This document shows, in pieces, positions 45,626 through 55,799 of a stretch of DNA of 64,000 bases. The notes below the pieces were generated by a model. That model saw nothing but the letters and a program-made list of their open reading frames with translations. It made no database searches and was not told the origin of the DNA. The DNA is from an uncultured Olsenella sp. GTDB lineage: Bacteria > Actinomycetota > Coriobacteriia > Coriobacteriales > Atopobiaceae. The translations under genes were made by a program, and so were the position numbers. The first letter of the stretch is position 1; each line of letters opens with the position of its first letter. The stretch lies in assembly GCA_949290055.1 (NCBI GenBank), contig CASEQJ010000011.1, forward strand, positions 1 to 64,000, given 5' to 3'.

Positions 45626-47776
45626 ATGGCCATGACTCACGACTACCTAGACTTCCTCGACGAGAGGATCGACATCTCCCCCACCAACAGCGAGGAGGAG
45701 CTCCAGGCCGCCGAGGTCATTTCCGACCTTATGGGGCAGCACAACGTCGAGGCGAGCATTGAGGAGTTCGAGGCGCCTTCGCTCTCGGGCCTCGACCGCG
45801 CCGTTCTCGCCATTGCCTGCCTTCTCGGCATAGTGCTCGTCGGGACGGGCGTGTTCCCGCTCACGCTCATAGGCTTTCTGCTCGCGATTGCGCCGGCAGC
45901 CCTCTCGGTCCTGAGGCTCTTTGGCCGCGCGCCGCGCCTCGCCTTCGGCCCGAGCGCCCAGAGCCAGAACGTCGTCGCCGTCCACCGCGCCACGGGCCCG
46001 CTCGTGACGAAGGGCAGCCGCACCATTGTCGTCGCGGCGCACTATGACTCGCCGCGCGAGAACTTCCTCTACACGTCGCCGGTCGCCCCCTACCTCACGC
46101 TTGCCAGCAGGCTCAGCGTGCCGTGCTCGTTTGCTGTTGCCGTCTGCGCGCTCATTCAGCTCCTGGGATTTCTGCCCGCCCCCTTCCGCATTGTCGTGTG
46201 GATCGTCGGCATTCTCGCCTCCCTTCCCGCCATGCTTCCCGCCGTCGGTGCAATTGCCGAGCGGACGGCGCCGTGCACCGAGGGTACGAACGACAACAAG
46301 GCGGCCGTCGCCGCCCTTCTCGGCATCCTCGAGAACGTGCGTCCGAGCGGCGCCAAGCCGAAGGCCCGTCCCATTCCCGTCCCCGCCAAGCCCGAGGGCG
46401 ACGAGACCGACGAGGCCGACGTGGCCGGTGAGACCGACGTTGCCCAGCGCGTGGACGACGCCCCGGCTCCTGCTCCGTCGCCCGTCGAGGCCGAGCCGGT
46501 CGTCGGCGTGCGCCACGGCGCCGAGGTTCTGAGGTCGCTCGGAATTCTCCCGGAGACCTGCGAGATCGACTACGTCACGCCGCCAGCGCCGGCAAAGCCG
46601 GAACCGGCCGCCGCGACCTCCGTCCCGGCTGACGAGACCGCCCCGATCGAGGCCTCCGCTGAGGGCACCGACGAGGTTGCCGAGGCCGAGACGACGCGCG
46701 AGGACCTGCTCTCCACGGGTCGCTTCAGGCTCGACATGGACGAGGAGAGCCGTGGCGTGGGCGAGAAGGACGCCTCGGGGCTCTCTGCGATCGACGAGGG
46801 CTTCGACCCCGACGCGACGCAGCCCGCCGCCCCCCTCGAGCGCCCGGACGCCCCCAGCGACCCCGAGTGGGGCAAGACGAGCTACCGGCCCCAGCTCTCG
46901 AGCGTCGCTCGCCGTGCCTCGCTCTTCGACCTCCCCGACCCCTCGGCCAACGAGGTCGACCCGTTTGCGACCGACCCCAACGCCACGCGCGTCCAGCCGT
47001 CCGCGCCCGCCTCGCCTGACGTCGTGGTTCCGGCCGACCAGCCCCTCGACACGATCTCGGCACAGGACGAGCCCGAGGAGCAGGACGCCCCCTCCGACAA
47101 GAAGTCCAAGAACCCCGTGCGCTCCCTGCTCGGCCGCCTGCGCGGGAAGGCCGCGCAGGCCGACGAGTCCGACGAGGGCGCCGACGAGCGCTCCGGTCGT
47201 CGTCGCGGCTGGCGCGGCGGTGCCGCCGCGCGTGGCGGCCTGCGCCTCGTGGGCGAGGACGACCAGGCGGACGAGGAGGCCCCGACCGACGAGGAGCTCC
47301 GCGACGCCGTGCTCGCGCTTGGCGACGACGAGCTGATCGCGCACGACATATGGTTCGTCGCCCTCGGCGGCTCCGCGCTCGACCACGCGGGCATGCGCTC
47401 GTTCCTCGCGCGTCACCGCTCCGAGATTAGGGGCTGCTTCGTCGTGAACCTCGACTGCGTGGGCGCGGGCCGCCTCGTGACCCTCAAGAACGAGGGCCTC
47501 GAGGAGACGCGCCGTGCGGACCGCAGGCTGACGAGGCTCCTTTCCGGCGCGGCCGCAGATCTCCACGTGGAGCTCGGCCAGGAGACCCACGACTGGGCCG
47601 ACACCGACGCCACCCCCGCCATGCGCTCGTCGCTGCGCGCCGTCACCGTCATGGGCCTCGACGACAACGGCCTCCCGGCCCTCTCGCGCACGCCCGAGGA
47701 CACCATGGAGAACGTGAGCGGCGATCAGGCGGCTCAGGTCGCCGCGGTGGTCACGGAGATGATCCGTCGCTCGTAG
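45626..47776 (+). CDS. M28-family peptidase-like membrane protein, probably inactive
   Basis: A zinc-aminopeptidase fold split by a long insert. Retained ligands are VVAAHYDSP (H139, D141), CTEGTNDNKAAV (D223) and VVNLDCVGAG. The Glu-Glu pair expected after the next strand is replaced (WFVALGGSALDHAGM), and the last His is Arg (LSRTPEDTMENV), so catalysis looks lost. Four membrane segments lie at 57-95 and 165-210. Residues 255-560 are a disordered Asp/Glu/Pro-rich insert. ATG at 45626 is preferred; nearby in-frame ATGs are possible. Length is 716 residues. Confidence 0.75.
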   Translation: MAMTHDYLDFLDERIDISPTNSEEELQAAEVISDLMGQHNVEASIEEFEAPSLSGLDRAVLAIACLLGIVLVGTGVFPLTLIGFLLAIAPAALSVLRLFGRAPRLAFGPSAQSQNVVAVHRATGPLVTKGSRTIVVAAHYDSPRENFLYTSPVAPYLTLASRLSVPCSFAVAVCALIQLLGFLPAPFRIVVWIVGILASLPAMLPAVGAIAERTAPCTEGTNDNKAAVAALLGILENVRPSGAKPKARPIPVPAKPEGDETDEADVAGETDVAQRVDDAPAPAPSPVEAEPVVGVRHGAEVLRSLGILPETCEIDYVTPPAPAKPEPAAATSVPADETAPIEASAEGTDEVAEAETTREDLLSTGRFRLDMDEESRGVGEKDASGLSAIDEGFDPDATQPAAPLERPDAPSDPEWGKTSYRPQLSSVARRASLFDLPDPSANEVDPFATDPNATRVQPSAPASPDVVVPADQPLDTISAQDEPEEQDAPSDKKSKNPVRSLLGRLRGKAAQADESDEGADERSGRRRGWRGGAAARGGLRLVGEDDQADEEAPTDEELRDAVLALGDDELIAHDIWFVALGGSALDHAGMRSFLARHRSEIRGCFVVNLDCVGAGRLVTLKNEGLEETRRADRRLTRLLSGAAADLHVELGQETHDWADTDATPAMRSSLRAVTVMGLDDNGLPALSRTPEDTMENVSGDQAAQVAAVVTEMIRRS

Positions 47777-48217
47777 GTTGTGTTCTCGCGTCTAGGGGAC
47801 GCGGGCTCGCCCGGCGTGGCCGACTGCCGGGGGACGTCCGCCACGGAGCGGGTCGCCCCCTCTCGGCAGGCACCTCGGTGCGCTCGCCCTTCTCGTCCCG
47901 TCAGGGGAGGGCTGCCCGCGCGGTCGTGCCTGACCCTCTGTTGCCACATGTCTCACGTTGGACCTCCCGTCTCTTGGAGTTGGGAGGTCCAACGCTACTC
48001 AGGGGCGCTTTCACGAGGCTGTTCGGTGGCTGCCCCCCGGCTTTCACGGGACTGACAACACGCTGTCACCCCTTGCGGAGGCCGAGGTAGGCCGTATGCC
48101 CGCGTCCGTCTTACGCGCGCCACGCCCTCCCGCCGCCCGCCGCGGCGCTCCGGCTCCTCACAGACCCTCCACGTTCTTCTCGCCCGGCGGGCCCTCCTCG
48201 TGTGGATTTGGCGCTCC
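47777..48217. other. Gene-free region before tRNA-Gly
   Basis: No credible gene. It holds the hairpin at 47957-47993, a TTCTTCTCGCC motif at 48174 and the tRNA-Gly promoter at its right edge. The stretch CTTTCACGAGGCTGT (48009) echoes CTCTCACGAGGCTGT at 13568, but nothing else links the two places. Confidence 0.5.
47957..47993 (+). terminator. 12-bp stem-loop downstream of the M28-like gene
   Basis: GTTGGACCTCCC pairs perfectly with GGGAGGTCCAAC around a 13-nt loop. No T-run follows, so termination is not certain. Confidence 0.45.
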
Positions 48218-48247
48218 TTGCCACCCGGCGCGACGGCAGGGTATACT
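48218..48247 (+). promoter_or_regulatory. tRNA-Gly promoter
   Basis: TTGCCA (48218-48223) and TATACT (48242-48247) with an 18-bp spacer, 28 bp before the tRNA. Confidence 0.7.
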
Positions 48248-48275
48248 TTTCAGCGCGCCGAACGAGGCGCACTGT

Positions 48276-48350
48276 GCGGGCATCGCCAAGTGGTAAGGCA
48301 TCAGCTTCCCAAGCTGACATTCGCGGGTTCGAGTCCCGTTGCCCGCTCCA
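48276..48350 (+). tRNA. tRNA-Gly (anticodon CCC)
   Basis: A 75-nt cloverleaf: GCGGGCA acceptor, anticodon loop TTCCCAA (CCC), GGGTTCGAGTCCC T-arm, encoded CCA. Confidence 0.96.
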
Positions 48351-48357
48351 GACTGCA

Positions 48358-48386
48358 CGGGGCCCCGGCCGGGGCCCTTTTTGTTG
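48358..48386 (+). terminator. Terminator of tRNA-Gly
   Basis: GGGCCCCGG pairs with CCGGGGCCC and is followed by TTTTTG. Confidence 0.88.
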
Positions 48387-48428
48387 CCGCTCGCCGCCCC
48401 CGGGCGAGCCTGAGCGAAAGGAACCAGG

Positions 48429-49709
48429 GTGGCAGACATTCCTATGACGGACGAGGAGTGCCGTCTCGCGACCGAGCGCCTCTCCGACCAGCTCGACCTC
48501 TACGCGAACCTCCTCGTGAGAAAGGGTGTCGCCCTGCGCGAGGGCCAGGAGCTCGTTTTGCAGGCGCCCGTCGAGCGCGCCGACTTCGCGCGGCGCGTGG
48601 TGCGCGCGGCGTACCGCCACGGCGCCGGCCACGTGACCGTGATCTGGGCGGACGACGTGGTGAGCAGGCTCACCTACGAGAACTGCCCCCTCGAGTTCTT
48701 TGAGCACACGCCCTCCTGGCAGGTCGAGCAGCTCAACTCCCTCGCCGAGAACGGCGCGGCGTTCCTGTTCCTCGAGGGCCAGGATCCCTCCATGCTTCGC
48801 GGGATCGACCCGGCCAAGCCCGCCGCCGCCTCCCGCGCGCGCAACACCGAGTGCCGCTCCTTCCGAGACGGCATGGACTTTGGTCGCAACGCCTGGTGCA
48901 TTGCCGGCGTGCCCGTGCAGGCCTGGGCGAGCGAGGTCTTCCCCGAGCTCTCTCCCGCCGAGGCCCTCTACCGCCTGTGGGTCCTCATTCTCGAGGTGTC
49001 CCGCGCCGACGGCGAGGATCCCGAGAGCGCCTGGGAGACCCACAACGCCTCCTTTGAGAAGACCAAGCGCTTCCTCAACGGCCACGCCTTCGACGCACTG
49101 CGTTACGAGGCGTCCAACGGCACCAACCTCACCGTCGGCCTGCCCAAGGGTCACATTTGGGACGGTGGCGCCGGGCGCACGCAGGACGGCGTCACGTTCT
49201 TCCCCAACATTCCGACCGAGGAGGTCTTCACCTCGCCCGACCGCACGCGCGCCGAGGGCGTCGTGCACTCGGCGCTGCCGCTCGTGCACGCCGGCCAGAT
49301 CGTGCGCGACTTCTGGCTGCGCTTCGAGGGCGGCCAGGTCGTGGACTTTGGTGCCGAGCAGGGGCGCGAGGTCCTGCGCCACATTCTGGAGACCGACGAG
49401 GGCTCGCGCCGGCTCGGCGAGGTCGCGCTCGTGTCCAAGAACACTCCGATTCGCCAGAGTGACACTCTCTTCTACGACACGCTCTACGACGAGAACGCGA
49501 GCTGCCACCTGGCGCTTGGCATGGGCTTCCCCGAGTGTGTCGCCGGTGGCACCAAGCTCACCAAGGAGGGCCTGCTCGAGCGCGGCGTCAACCAGAGCGC
49601 GACTCACGTCGATTTCATGGTGGGCTCCGACGACCTCACCATTACCGGCGTCTGCGCCGACGGGACCGAGGTGCCCGTGTTCGTGAACGGTCAGTGGGCC
49701 TGGGAGTAG
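48429..49709 (+). CDS. M29-family aminopeptidase
   Basis: Two-metal aminopeptidase (AmpS/PepS type) that trims N-terminal residues. Family blocks are FFPNIPTEEVFTSPDRTRAEG, DFGAEQGREVL, RRLGEVALVSKNTPI, YDENASCHLALGMGFPEC and NQSATHVDFMVGSDDL, holding the Glu/His/Asp ligands. Length is 426 residues. GTG at 48429 has AAAGGAACCAGG upstream; the in-frame ATG at 48444 is less well placed. It is read between tRNA-Gly and tRNA-Lys, with its stop only 15 bp before the latter. Confidence 0.92.
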   Translation: MADIPMTDEECRLATERLSDQLDLYANLLVRKGVALREGQELVLQAPVERADFARRVVRAAYRHGAGHVTVIWADDVVSRLTYENCPLEFFEHTPSWQVEQLNSLAENGAAFLFLEGQDPSMLRGIDPAKPAAASRARNTECRSFRDGMDFGRNAWCIAGVPVQAWASEVFPELSPAEALYRLWVLILEVSRADGEDPESAWETHNASFEKTKRFLNGHAFDALRYEASNGTNLTVGLPKGHIWDGGAGRTQDGVTFFPNIPTEEVFTSPDRTRAEGVVHSALPLVHAGQIVRDFWLRFEGGQVVDFGAEQGREVLRHILETDEGSRRLGEVALVSKNTPIRQSDTLFYDTLYDENASCHLALGMGFPECVAGGTKLTKEGLLERGVNQSATHVDFMVGSDDLTITGVCADGTEVPVFVNGQWAWE

Positions 49710-49724
49710 TAGAATTTCTTACGC

Positions 49725-49800
49725 GCGCCCTTAGCTCAGTTGGTAGAGCAGGGGACTTTTAATCCCAAGGTCCAGGGTTCGAACCCCTGAGGGCGCACCA
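49725..49800 (+). tRNA. tRNA-Lys (anticodon TTT)
   Basis: A 76-nt cloverleaf: GCGCCCT acceptor, AGCTCAGTTGGTAGAGC D-arm, anticodon loop CTTTTAA (TTT), GGGTTCGAACCCC T-arm, encoded CCA. A TAGAAT -10-like hexamer lies 10 bp upstream. Confidence 0.96.
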
Positions 49801-49811
49801 CGGCAGCCTGC

Positions 49812-49850
49812 GGGCCGGACGTTCTTCTCGGACGTCCGGCCCATTTTGTT
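49812..49850 (+). terminator. Terminator of tRNA-Lys
   Basis: GGGCCGGACGT pairs with ACGTCCGGCCC around the loop TCTTCTCGG, followed by ATTTTGTTT. The loop carries the recurring TTCTTCTCG motif. Confidence 0.9.
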
Positions 49851-49963
49851 TCAAAAAGGAGTCTCTTCTCGCCGCCGCGGCACCCAAGGCCTATAGTCAG
49901 CCTCGTCAGACAGCCGCGGGTCAATAGCCCGCGCCCGCTCAACTACTGAGGAGGCCAACGTTG
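49851..49963 (+). promoter_or_regulatory. argGH promoter/leader region
   Basis: A TATAGT -10-like hexamer (49892-49897) has no clear -35 partner. GAGGAGG at 49949-49955 serves the leader ORF that follows. Confidence 0.35.
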
Positions 49964-50035
49964 ATGAACGTTCACAGCGCGCTCGTGCCCGCTGCGGCCC
50001 TCCTCCCCGCCAACCGTCAGATGCGACGAATCTAG
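49964..50035 (+). CDS. Candidate arginine leader peptide of argGH
   Basis: ATG at 49964 follows GAGGAGGCCAACGTTG. The 23-residue frame starts MNVHSALVPAAALL and ends PANRQMRRI, stopping 92 bp before argG. Three Arg codons, CGT and the uncommon pair CGA CGA, fall within the last six codons. The sequence after the stop can form GC-rich stems (around 50038-50085). This is the layout of ribosome-mediated attenuation of an arginine biosynthetic operon. The peptide itself matches no family. Plausible but unproven. Confidence 0.5.
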   Translation: MNVHSALVPAAALLPANRQMRRI

Positions 50036-50127
50036 CCCGCGACGTTTTCGGGCCCGCGCGCCGCGCCGTGGCCGACGTCGTCGGGTTGACGCATGCTCAC
50101 AAACACGCTCACGTGAAAGGAAAAACC

Positions 50128-51357
<1,230 letters not shown>

Positions 51358-51390
51358 TCTGTAAATTGGGGACAGTCCCCAATTTACAGA
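51358..51390 (+). terminator. Perfect 15-bp hairpin after argG
   Basis: TCTGTAAATTGGGGA and TCCCCAATTTACAGA around CAG, beginning at the argG stop. It lacks a T-run; similar in style to the hairpin after the DUF151 gene. Confidence 0.5.
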
Positions 51391-51419
51391 GGGCACGACG
51401 CCAGCGCGTTTCACGAGAA

Positions 51420-51452
51420 ACGGCCGGCCGGGAGGCGCTCCCGGCCGGCCGT
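51420..51452 (+). terminator. Strong GC hairpin between argG and argH
   Basis: ACGGCCGGCCGGGAG pairs perfectly with CTCCCGGCCGGCCGT, followed by CTTCAGG. A likely pause or partial terminator. Confidence 0.55.
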
Positions 51453-51480
51453 CTTCAGGCAAAGGCAGTATTTGGCCGGC

Positions 51481-51639
51481 CCTGTGTCACTTCAGGGCTC
51501 ATGTGAGGTGCTCTGGGCGGCCCCCTCAGGACGTGGCGACCGGCGTGAACGACTCAACTGGGCAAACACGGCTGGCGGTAGCGAGGCCGCTCCCGAAGCG
51601 GGCATGTACCACCTCACGCGAGGGCCAAAGTGACACAGG
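51481..51639. repeat. 159-bp element with 30-bp imperfect inverted ends
   Basis: CCTGTGTCACTT...GTGAGGTG (51481-51510) is inverted at 51610-51639, with about 24 of 30 positions matching. The right part (51599 onward: CGGGCATGTACCACC, CGCGAGGGCCAAAGT, ACAGGCCGC) also resembles the left half of the 105-bp elements. No ORF. Confidence 0.6.
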
Positions 51640-51731
51640 CCGCCCGCTCTCACGCCTTTGGTACGGGGAGTGCCCGTGGACGCGCGAGCTCTGAGGTAAT
51701 CTTAGAGGCACGGACGACGGAAGGAGCCATT

Positions 51732-53123
51732 ATGGCGCTGTGGGGCGGCAGGTTCGAGAAGGGCGTGGACCAGTTCACGCAGGAGTTCGGCGCGAGCCTC
51801 GAGGTCGACAAGAACATGGCGGCCCACGACATCGCCGGCAGCCGCGCGCACGCCCGCATGCTTGCTGAGCAGGGCATAATCTCGGCCGAGGACCAGGCCG
51901 CGATCGACGCCGGCCTCGCCGACATTGCCGCGCAGATCGAGGACGGCACCTTCGTCTGGGACGTCAACGACGAGGACGTCCACATGGCTGTGGAGGGCGC
52001 GCTCACCCGCGCGATCGGTGCGCCCGGAGGACGCCTGCACACGGGTCGCTCTCGCAACGACCAGGTGGCCACCGACATTCGCCTGCTCGCCAAGGAGCTC
52101 TGTGATCAGCTGCTTGCCGGTAACGTCGCCCTTCGTCGCGTCCTGCTCGACGCGGCGGACAAGAACCTCGACGTCGTCATGCCCGGCTACACGCACCTCC
52201 AGCACGCGCAGCCCGTGCTGCTCTCGCACCACCTGCTCGCGTACTTCTGGATGTTCGCACGCGACTTCACGCGTCTCGCCGCCGCCCGCGACGCCGCGGA
52301 CGCCAACCCGCTCGGCGCGGCGGCCCTTGCCGGCACCACCTACCCGCTCGACCGCGCCCGCACCACGGAGCTCCTGGGCTTCTCGCGCGCGATCCCCAAC
52401 TCGCTCGACGCCGTCTCCGACCGTGACTACCTGCTCGATCTCGAGTACGCCTGCGCCGTGAGCATGATGCACCTTTCGCGCCTCTGCGAGGAGATCGTGC
52501 TCTGGAGCTCCACCGAGTTCGGCTTCATCACGCTCTCTGACAGCTACTCCACCGGCAGCTCCATCATGCCGCAGAAGAAGAACCCCGACTTTGCCGAGCT
52601 CACGCGCGGCAAGTGCGGTCGCGTCTACGGCGACCTCATGGCGCTGCTCACTACCATGAAGTCGCTTCCGCTGGCCTACAACAAGGACCTCCAGGAGTGC
52701 AAGGAGGGCCCGCTCGACGCTGCGCGCACGCTCAGCGACTGCATGGAGATCGCCGCCGGCATGATCGAGACCATGACCGTCAACGCGGACGCCATGCTCG
52801 CCCAGGCGGGCACGGGCTTCTCGGCGGCAACCGACGTGGCCGACTACCTGGCCAAGAAGGGCATGCCCTTCCGAGAGGCGCATCGCGTGGTGGGCGAGCT
52901 CGTGCTTTACTGCGAGAAGCACGGCAAGGGCCTCGAGGACCTCACGGCGGAGGAGTTTGCCGCGGCGAGCCCGCTCTTTGAGGCGGACATCGCGCGCGAC
53001 CTTGATCCGGCGGGCATCGCCAACGCGCGCGTGACCTACGGCGGCACCGGTCACGATGCGGTTGTCGTGCAGCTTGGTGAGGCTCGCGCCACGCTCGAGA
53101 AGGACGCGTCCTCGCTGGCGTAG
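51732..53123 (+). CDS. argH: Argininosuccinate lyase
   Basis: Splits argininosuccinate to arginine and fumarate. It begins MALWGGRFEKGVDQFTQEF, has HTGRSRNDQVATDIRL, MPGYTHLQHAQPVLLSHHLL and the fumarase-superfamily signature GSSIMPQKKNPD. Length is 463 residues. ATG at 51732 follows AAGGAG. The 374-bp gap after argG is unusually long for a pair in one pathway and contains two hairpins and an inverted-repeat element. Confidence 0.97.
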   Translation: MALWGGRFEKGVDQFTQEFGASLEVDKNMAAHDIAGSRAHARMLAEQGIISAEDQAAIDAGLADIAAQIEDGTFVWDVNDEDVHMAVEGALTRAIGAPGGRLHTGRSRNDQVATDIRLLAKELCDQLLAGNVALRRVLLDAADKNLDVVMPGYTHLQHAQPVLLSHHLLAYFWMFARDFTRLAAARDAADANPLGAAALAGTTYPLDRARTTELLGFSRAIPNSLDAVSDRDYLLDLEYACAVSMMHLSRLCEEIVLWSSTEFGFITLSDSYSTGSSIMPQKKNPDFAELTRGKCGRVYGDLMALLTTMKSLPLAYNKDLQECKEGPLDAARTLSDCMEIAAGMIETMTVNADAMLAQAGTGFSAATDVADYLAKKGMPFREAHRVVGELVLYCEKHGKGLEDLTAEEFAAASPLFEADIARDLDPAGIANARVTYGGTGHDAVVVQLGEARATLEKDASSLA

Positions 53124-53172
53124 AACCGCGCTTTTGATCCCTGCCTCGGGCCCCTTGTCCGGCCTTCGCGGG

Positions 53173-55676
53173 TTGCCTGTCATCGCGACCGTTCAAGAGG
53201 CCATCGCTTCGGTGGGAAGCGATGAACCGGCGACGATCGAGCTGCTTGCGGACGTTACCGGCGAGAAGCAGATGATATTTGTGAAGCCGCAGGTCGACAT
53301 CACCGTCGATTTGGCCGGCTTCACCTATACGGCTTCGGCAGACGAGGCTGTGCATATCGGTGCCGCGGACGTGACGCTGACGCTCAAGAACGGCACGATC
53401 GAAAACTACGCTGAGGGCAACTACAGCGACGGCCTTTACGCCTTTGAGGAGAGCAACAACCTCAACCTCACGCTCGACGGCGTCAAGCTGTCCTCGCGCA
53501 CCCAGACGCTCGCCGTCCAGGGGATGACGTCGAACTCCAACGTGACGATTCGCAACAGCACGCTCTCCAGCGCAGGGGTCGGCATCTACTATCCGCCCAA
53601 GTCGGGCACGCTCACCATCGAAGGCAGCTCGATCACCGGTACGACGGGCATTGTGCTCAAGGGCAGCACCCTCGTGGTGAAGGACGGCTCGACGATTCAC
53701 GGCACCGGCAAGAACAAGGTTCCGGATGACTACTACACGGGCACCATCGGCGGAGAGGGATTCAACGACACGGGCGACGCTCTGTACGTTGAGAGCGGCT
53801 ACAACGACCGCCCGATCGTCGTGGACGTCCAGGGTGGCATCTTCACGAGCGATAACGCCTTTGCAGTGCGCTTCTTCCAGAAGGAAGGAGAGCAGACCAC
53901 CCATGAGCGCACGATTGAGATTTCTGGCGGTACCTTCTCGAGTGATGTTTCCGCGTTCCTCGCGGATGGCATGGTGCAGGACGAGGAAGGCGCCGTTGTT
54001 GTGCCGCCCGACGTCGCCACTGTCAACGGCGTGGCTTACAAGTCCTTCGAGGAGGCCGTTGCTGCGGCCCAGGACGGCCAGACCGTGACGCTGCTCACGG
54101 ACGCCAAGACCACGCCCATCGTGGTGGACAACGGCATCACCATCGATCTCGGCGGCCACAAGCTCTCACTTACGGGGACGGGCAACAAGGACGAGGTTGG
54201 CTTGTTCCTTACGAGCGGTTCTAGCACAATCAAGAACGGCACGATTTACGACGGTCGTGGTGCGGTGCGCACGTTCTCCATCATCGTTGACGGTCGGGAC
54301 ACGGCGCTTACTACACAGGATTTGACGCTTACTGTACTGGTTCCGGAGGATTCCGCCGACAACTATCCGCTGCGCGCCCAGAACGGTGCCGCGCTCACGC
54401 TCAATAGCGGCACGACCATCAACGAGGATAACGACAATGGCACCCGTCAGGGTTACACCTATGGCGTGACCGTATACGGAAACAGCACCGAGCATGCAGT
54501 CGACCCCGCGACGGCGACCACGCTCGTCGTGAATGACGGCGTGACGGTGAGCTCCGGCGCGTTCGCCGTGAGCGGCAACGCTGGCGGATCGTACGAGAAC
54601 ACCGTCATGACCATCAACGGCGGTACCCTTGAGAGCACAATGGGCGCCGCGATTTACCATCCGCACTATGGCCGTCTCGTCGTGAATGGCGGTGTCATCC
54701 AGGGTCTGGCCGGTATCGAGATGCGCGCTGGTGAGCTTGAGATTGCCGGCGGCCTCATCAAGGGCGGTGACGGCGAGTTCACCTATGTGCCCAACGGCGG
54801 TGGCAGCACATCCGATAACGTCGCTCTTGCGGTGATGCAGCACAGCACAAAGCTCCCCATCAAGATCGATATCTCAGGCGGCACCTTCGAGGCTACCGAA
54901 GCGTTTGCCCAGATGAATGTTCAGAAGAACGAGCAGGAGGCGGTGCGTAAGATTGACCTTTCCATCGCCGGCGGAGAGTTCAAGGGCGGCATCTACTCCG
55001 AGAACTTCAAGGACGTCGACGGCAAGGGCTTCGTCTCCGGCGGGTCGTTCAGCGACCGCGCGGTTGGTGACTTCCTGGCGCACGACGCTGCGGTGGCTGT
55101 GAACGACGGCGAGACGCCTTACGACATCTTCCCCTCCACGGACGAGGCCCTTGAAAACGGCGGCGCGCACGCCGTCGTTGACAGGCAGGGAAACACCTGG
55201 GTGTTTGCCGACAAGGACGCCGCTTCCAGCTTTGCTGGCGAGAACGGCTCCACGGTCAAGACCGTCACGCACACGGCGACTTTTGACGACTGCCTCCCCA
55301 CGACGGCGAACACGGTCGTCGAGGTTGAGAACGGCTCGCCCGTGACGAAGCCGACCGATCCCGTGTGCGAGGGTTGGAAGTTCCTTTGTGCGAGGGTTGG
55401 AAGTTCCTTGGCTGGTATGAGTTTGCGAATGGCTCCTATGCGGCCGAGCCTTACGACTTTGCGGCCCCCGTTCGCTCGGATCTGACGCTTTACGCCAAGT
55501 GGGAGCAGATTGAGGAGGAGCCTGAGGTGACTCCGCAGAATCCGTCAGAGTCCGAGAAGGACGACGGGCTCGCCCAGACCGGCGACGTCACGAGCTTCCT
55601 GCCTGTGATCGTCGCAGGCGCGGCCGGCCTCACTGCGGCAGCCGGCGCGCTGACCCTGCGTCGTCGCAGCAAGTAG
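53173..55676 (+). pseudogene. Decayed sortase-anchored surface protein (5' truncated, frameshifted)
   Basis: The remnant contains two pectin-lyase-like modules (VQEAIASVGSDEPATIELL and FEEAVAAAQDGQTVTLLTD, each followed by right-handed beta-helix repeats such as ISGGTF). Next is an InlB B-repeat (CEGWKFLGWYEFANGS, LTLYAKW), then LAQTGD, a membrane segment and RRRSK, a sortase signal. There is no start with a ribosome site and no signal peptide; the frame opens abruptly after argH. A 23-bp tandem duplication at 55364-55409 shifts the frame before the anchor; removing one copy restores it. Lower GC than neighbours. Confidence 0.8.
55364..55409 (+). repeat. 23-bp tandem duplication causing a frameshift
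   Basis: TGTGCGAGGGTTGGAAG plus TTCCTT occurs twice back to back (55364-55386 and 55387-55409). Twenty-three is not a multiple of three, so the surface-protein frame is broken here. Confidence 0.95.
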
Positions 55677-55703
55677 TTCTTCTCGCCAACGCGAGTCCTT
55701 TGT

Positions 55704-55738
55704 GGGGCGGTCCGGACTTGGTTCGGGCCGCCCCGTTC
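55704..55738 (+). terminator. Terminator of the surface-protein remnant
   Basis: GGGGCGG pairs with CCGCCCC (10-bp stem including TCC/GGG) and is followed by GTTCTTG. Confidence 0.65.
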
Positions 55739-55799
55739 TTGTCGCCCGCCTGCGGTAGAATCGAGGGGTCAGTCGCGCAAGACGCCGAGGAGGCCCCGC

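Noticed and set aside
50108..50118. GCTCACGTGAA before argG as a parS site
   Set aside because: Too few matches to the parS consensus outside the CACGTG centre; the real cluster is at 34.5-34.7 kb.
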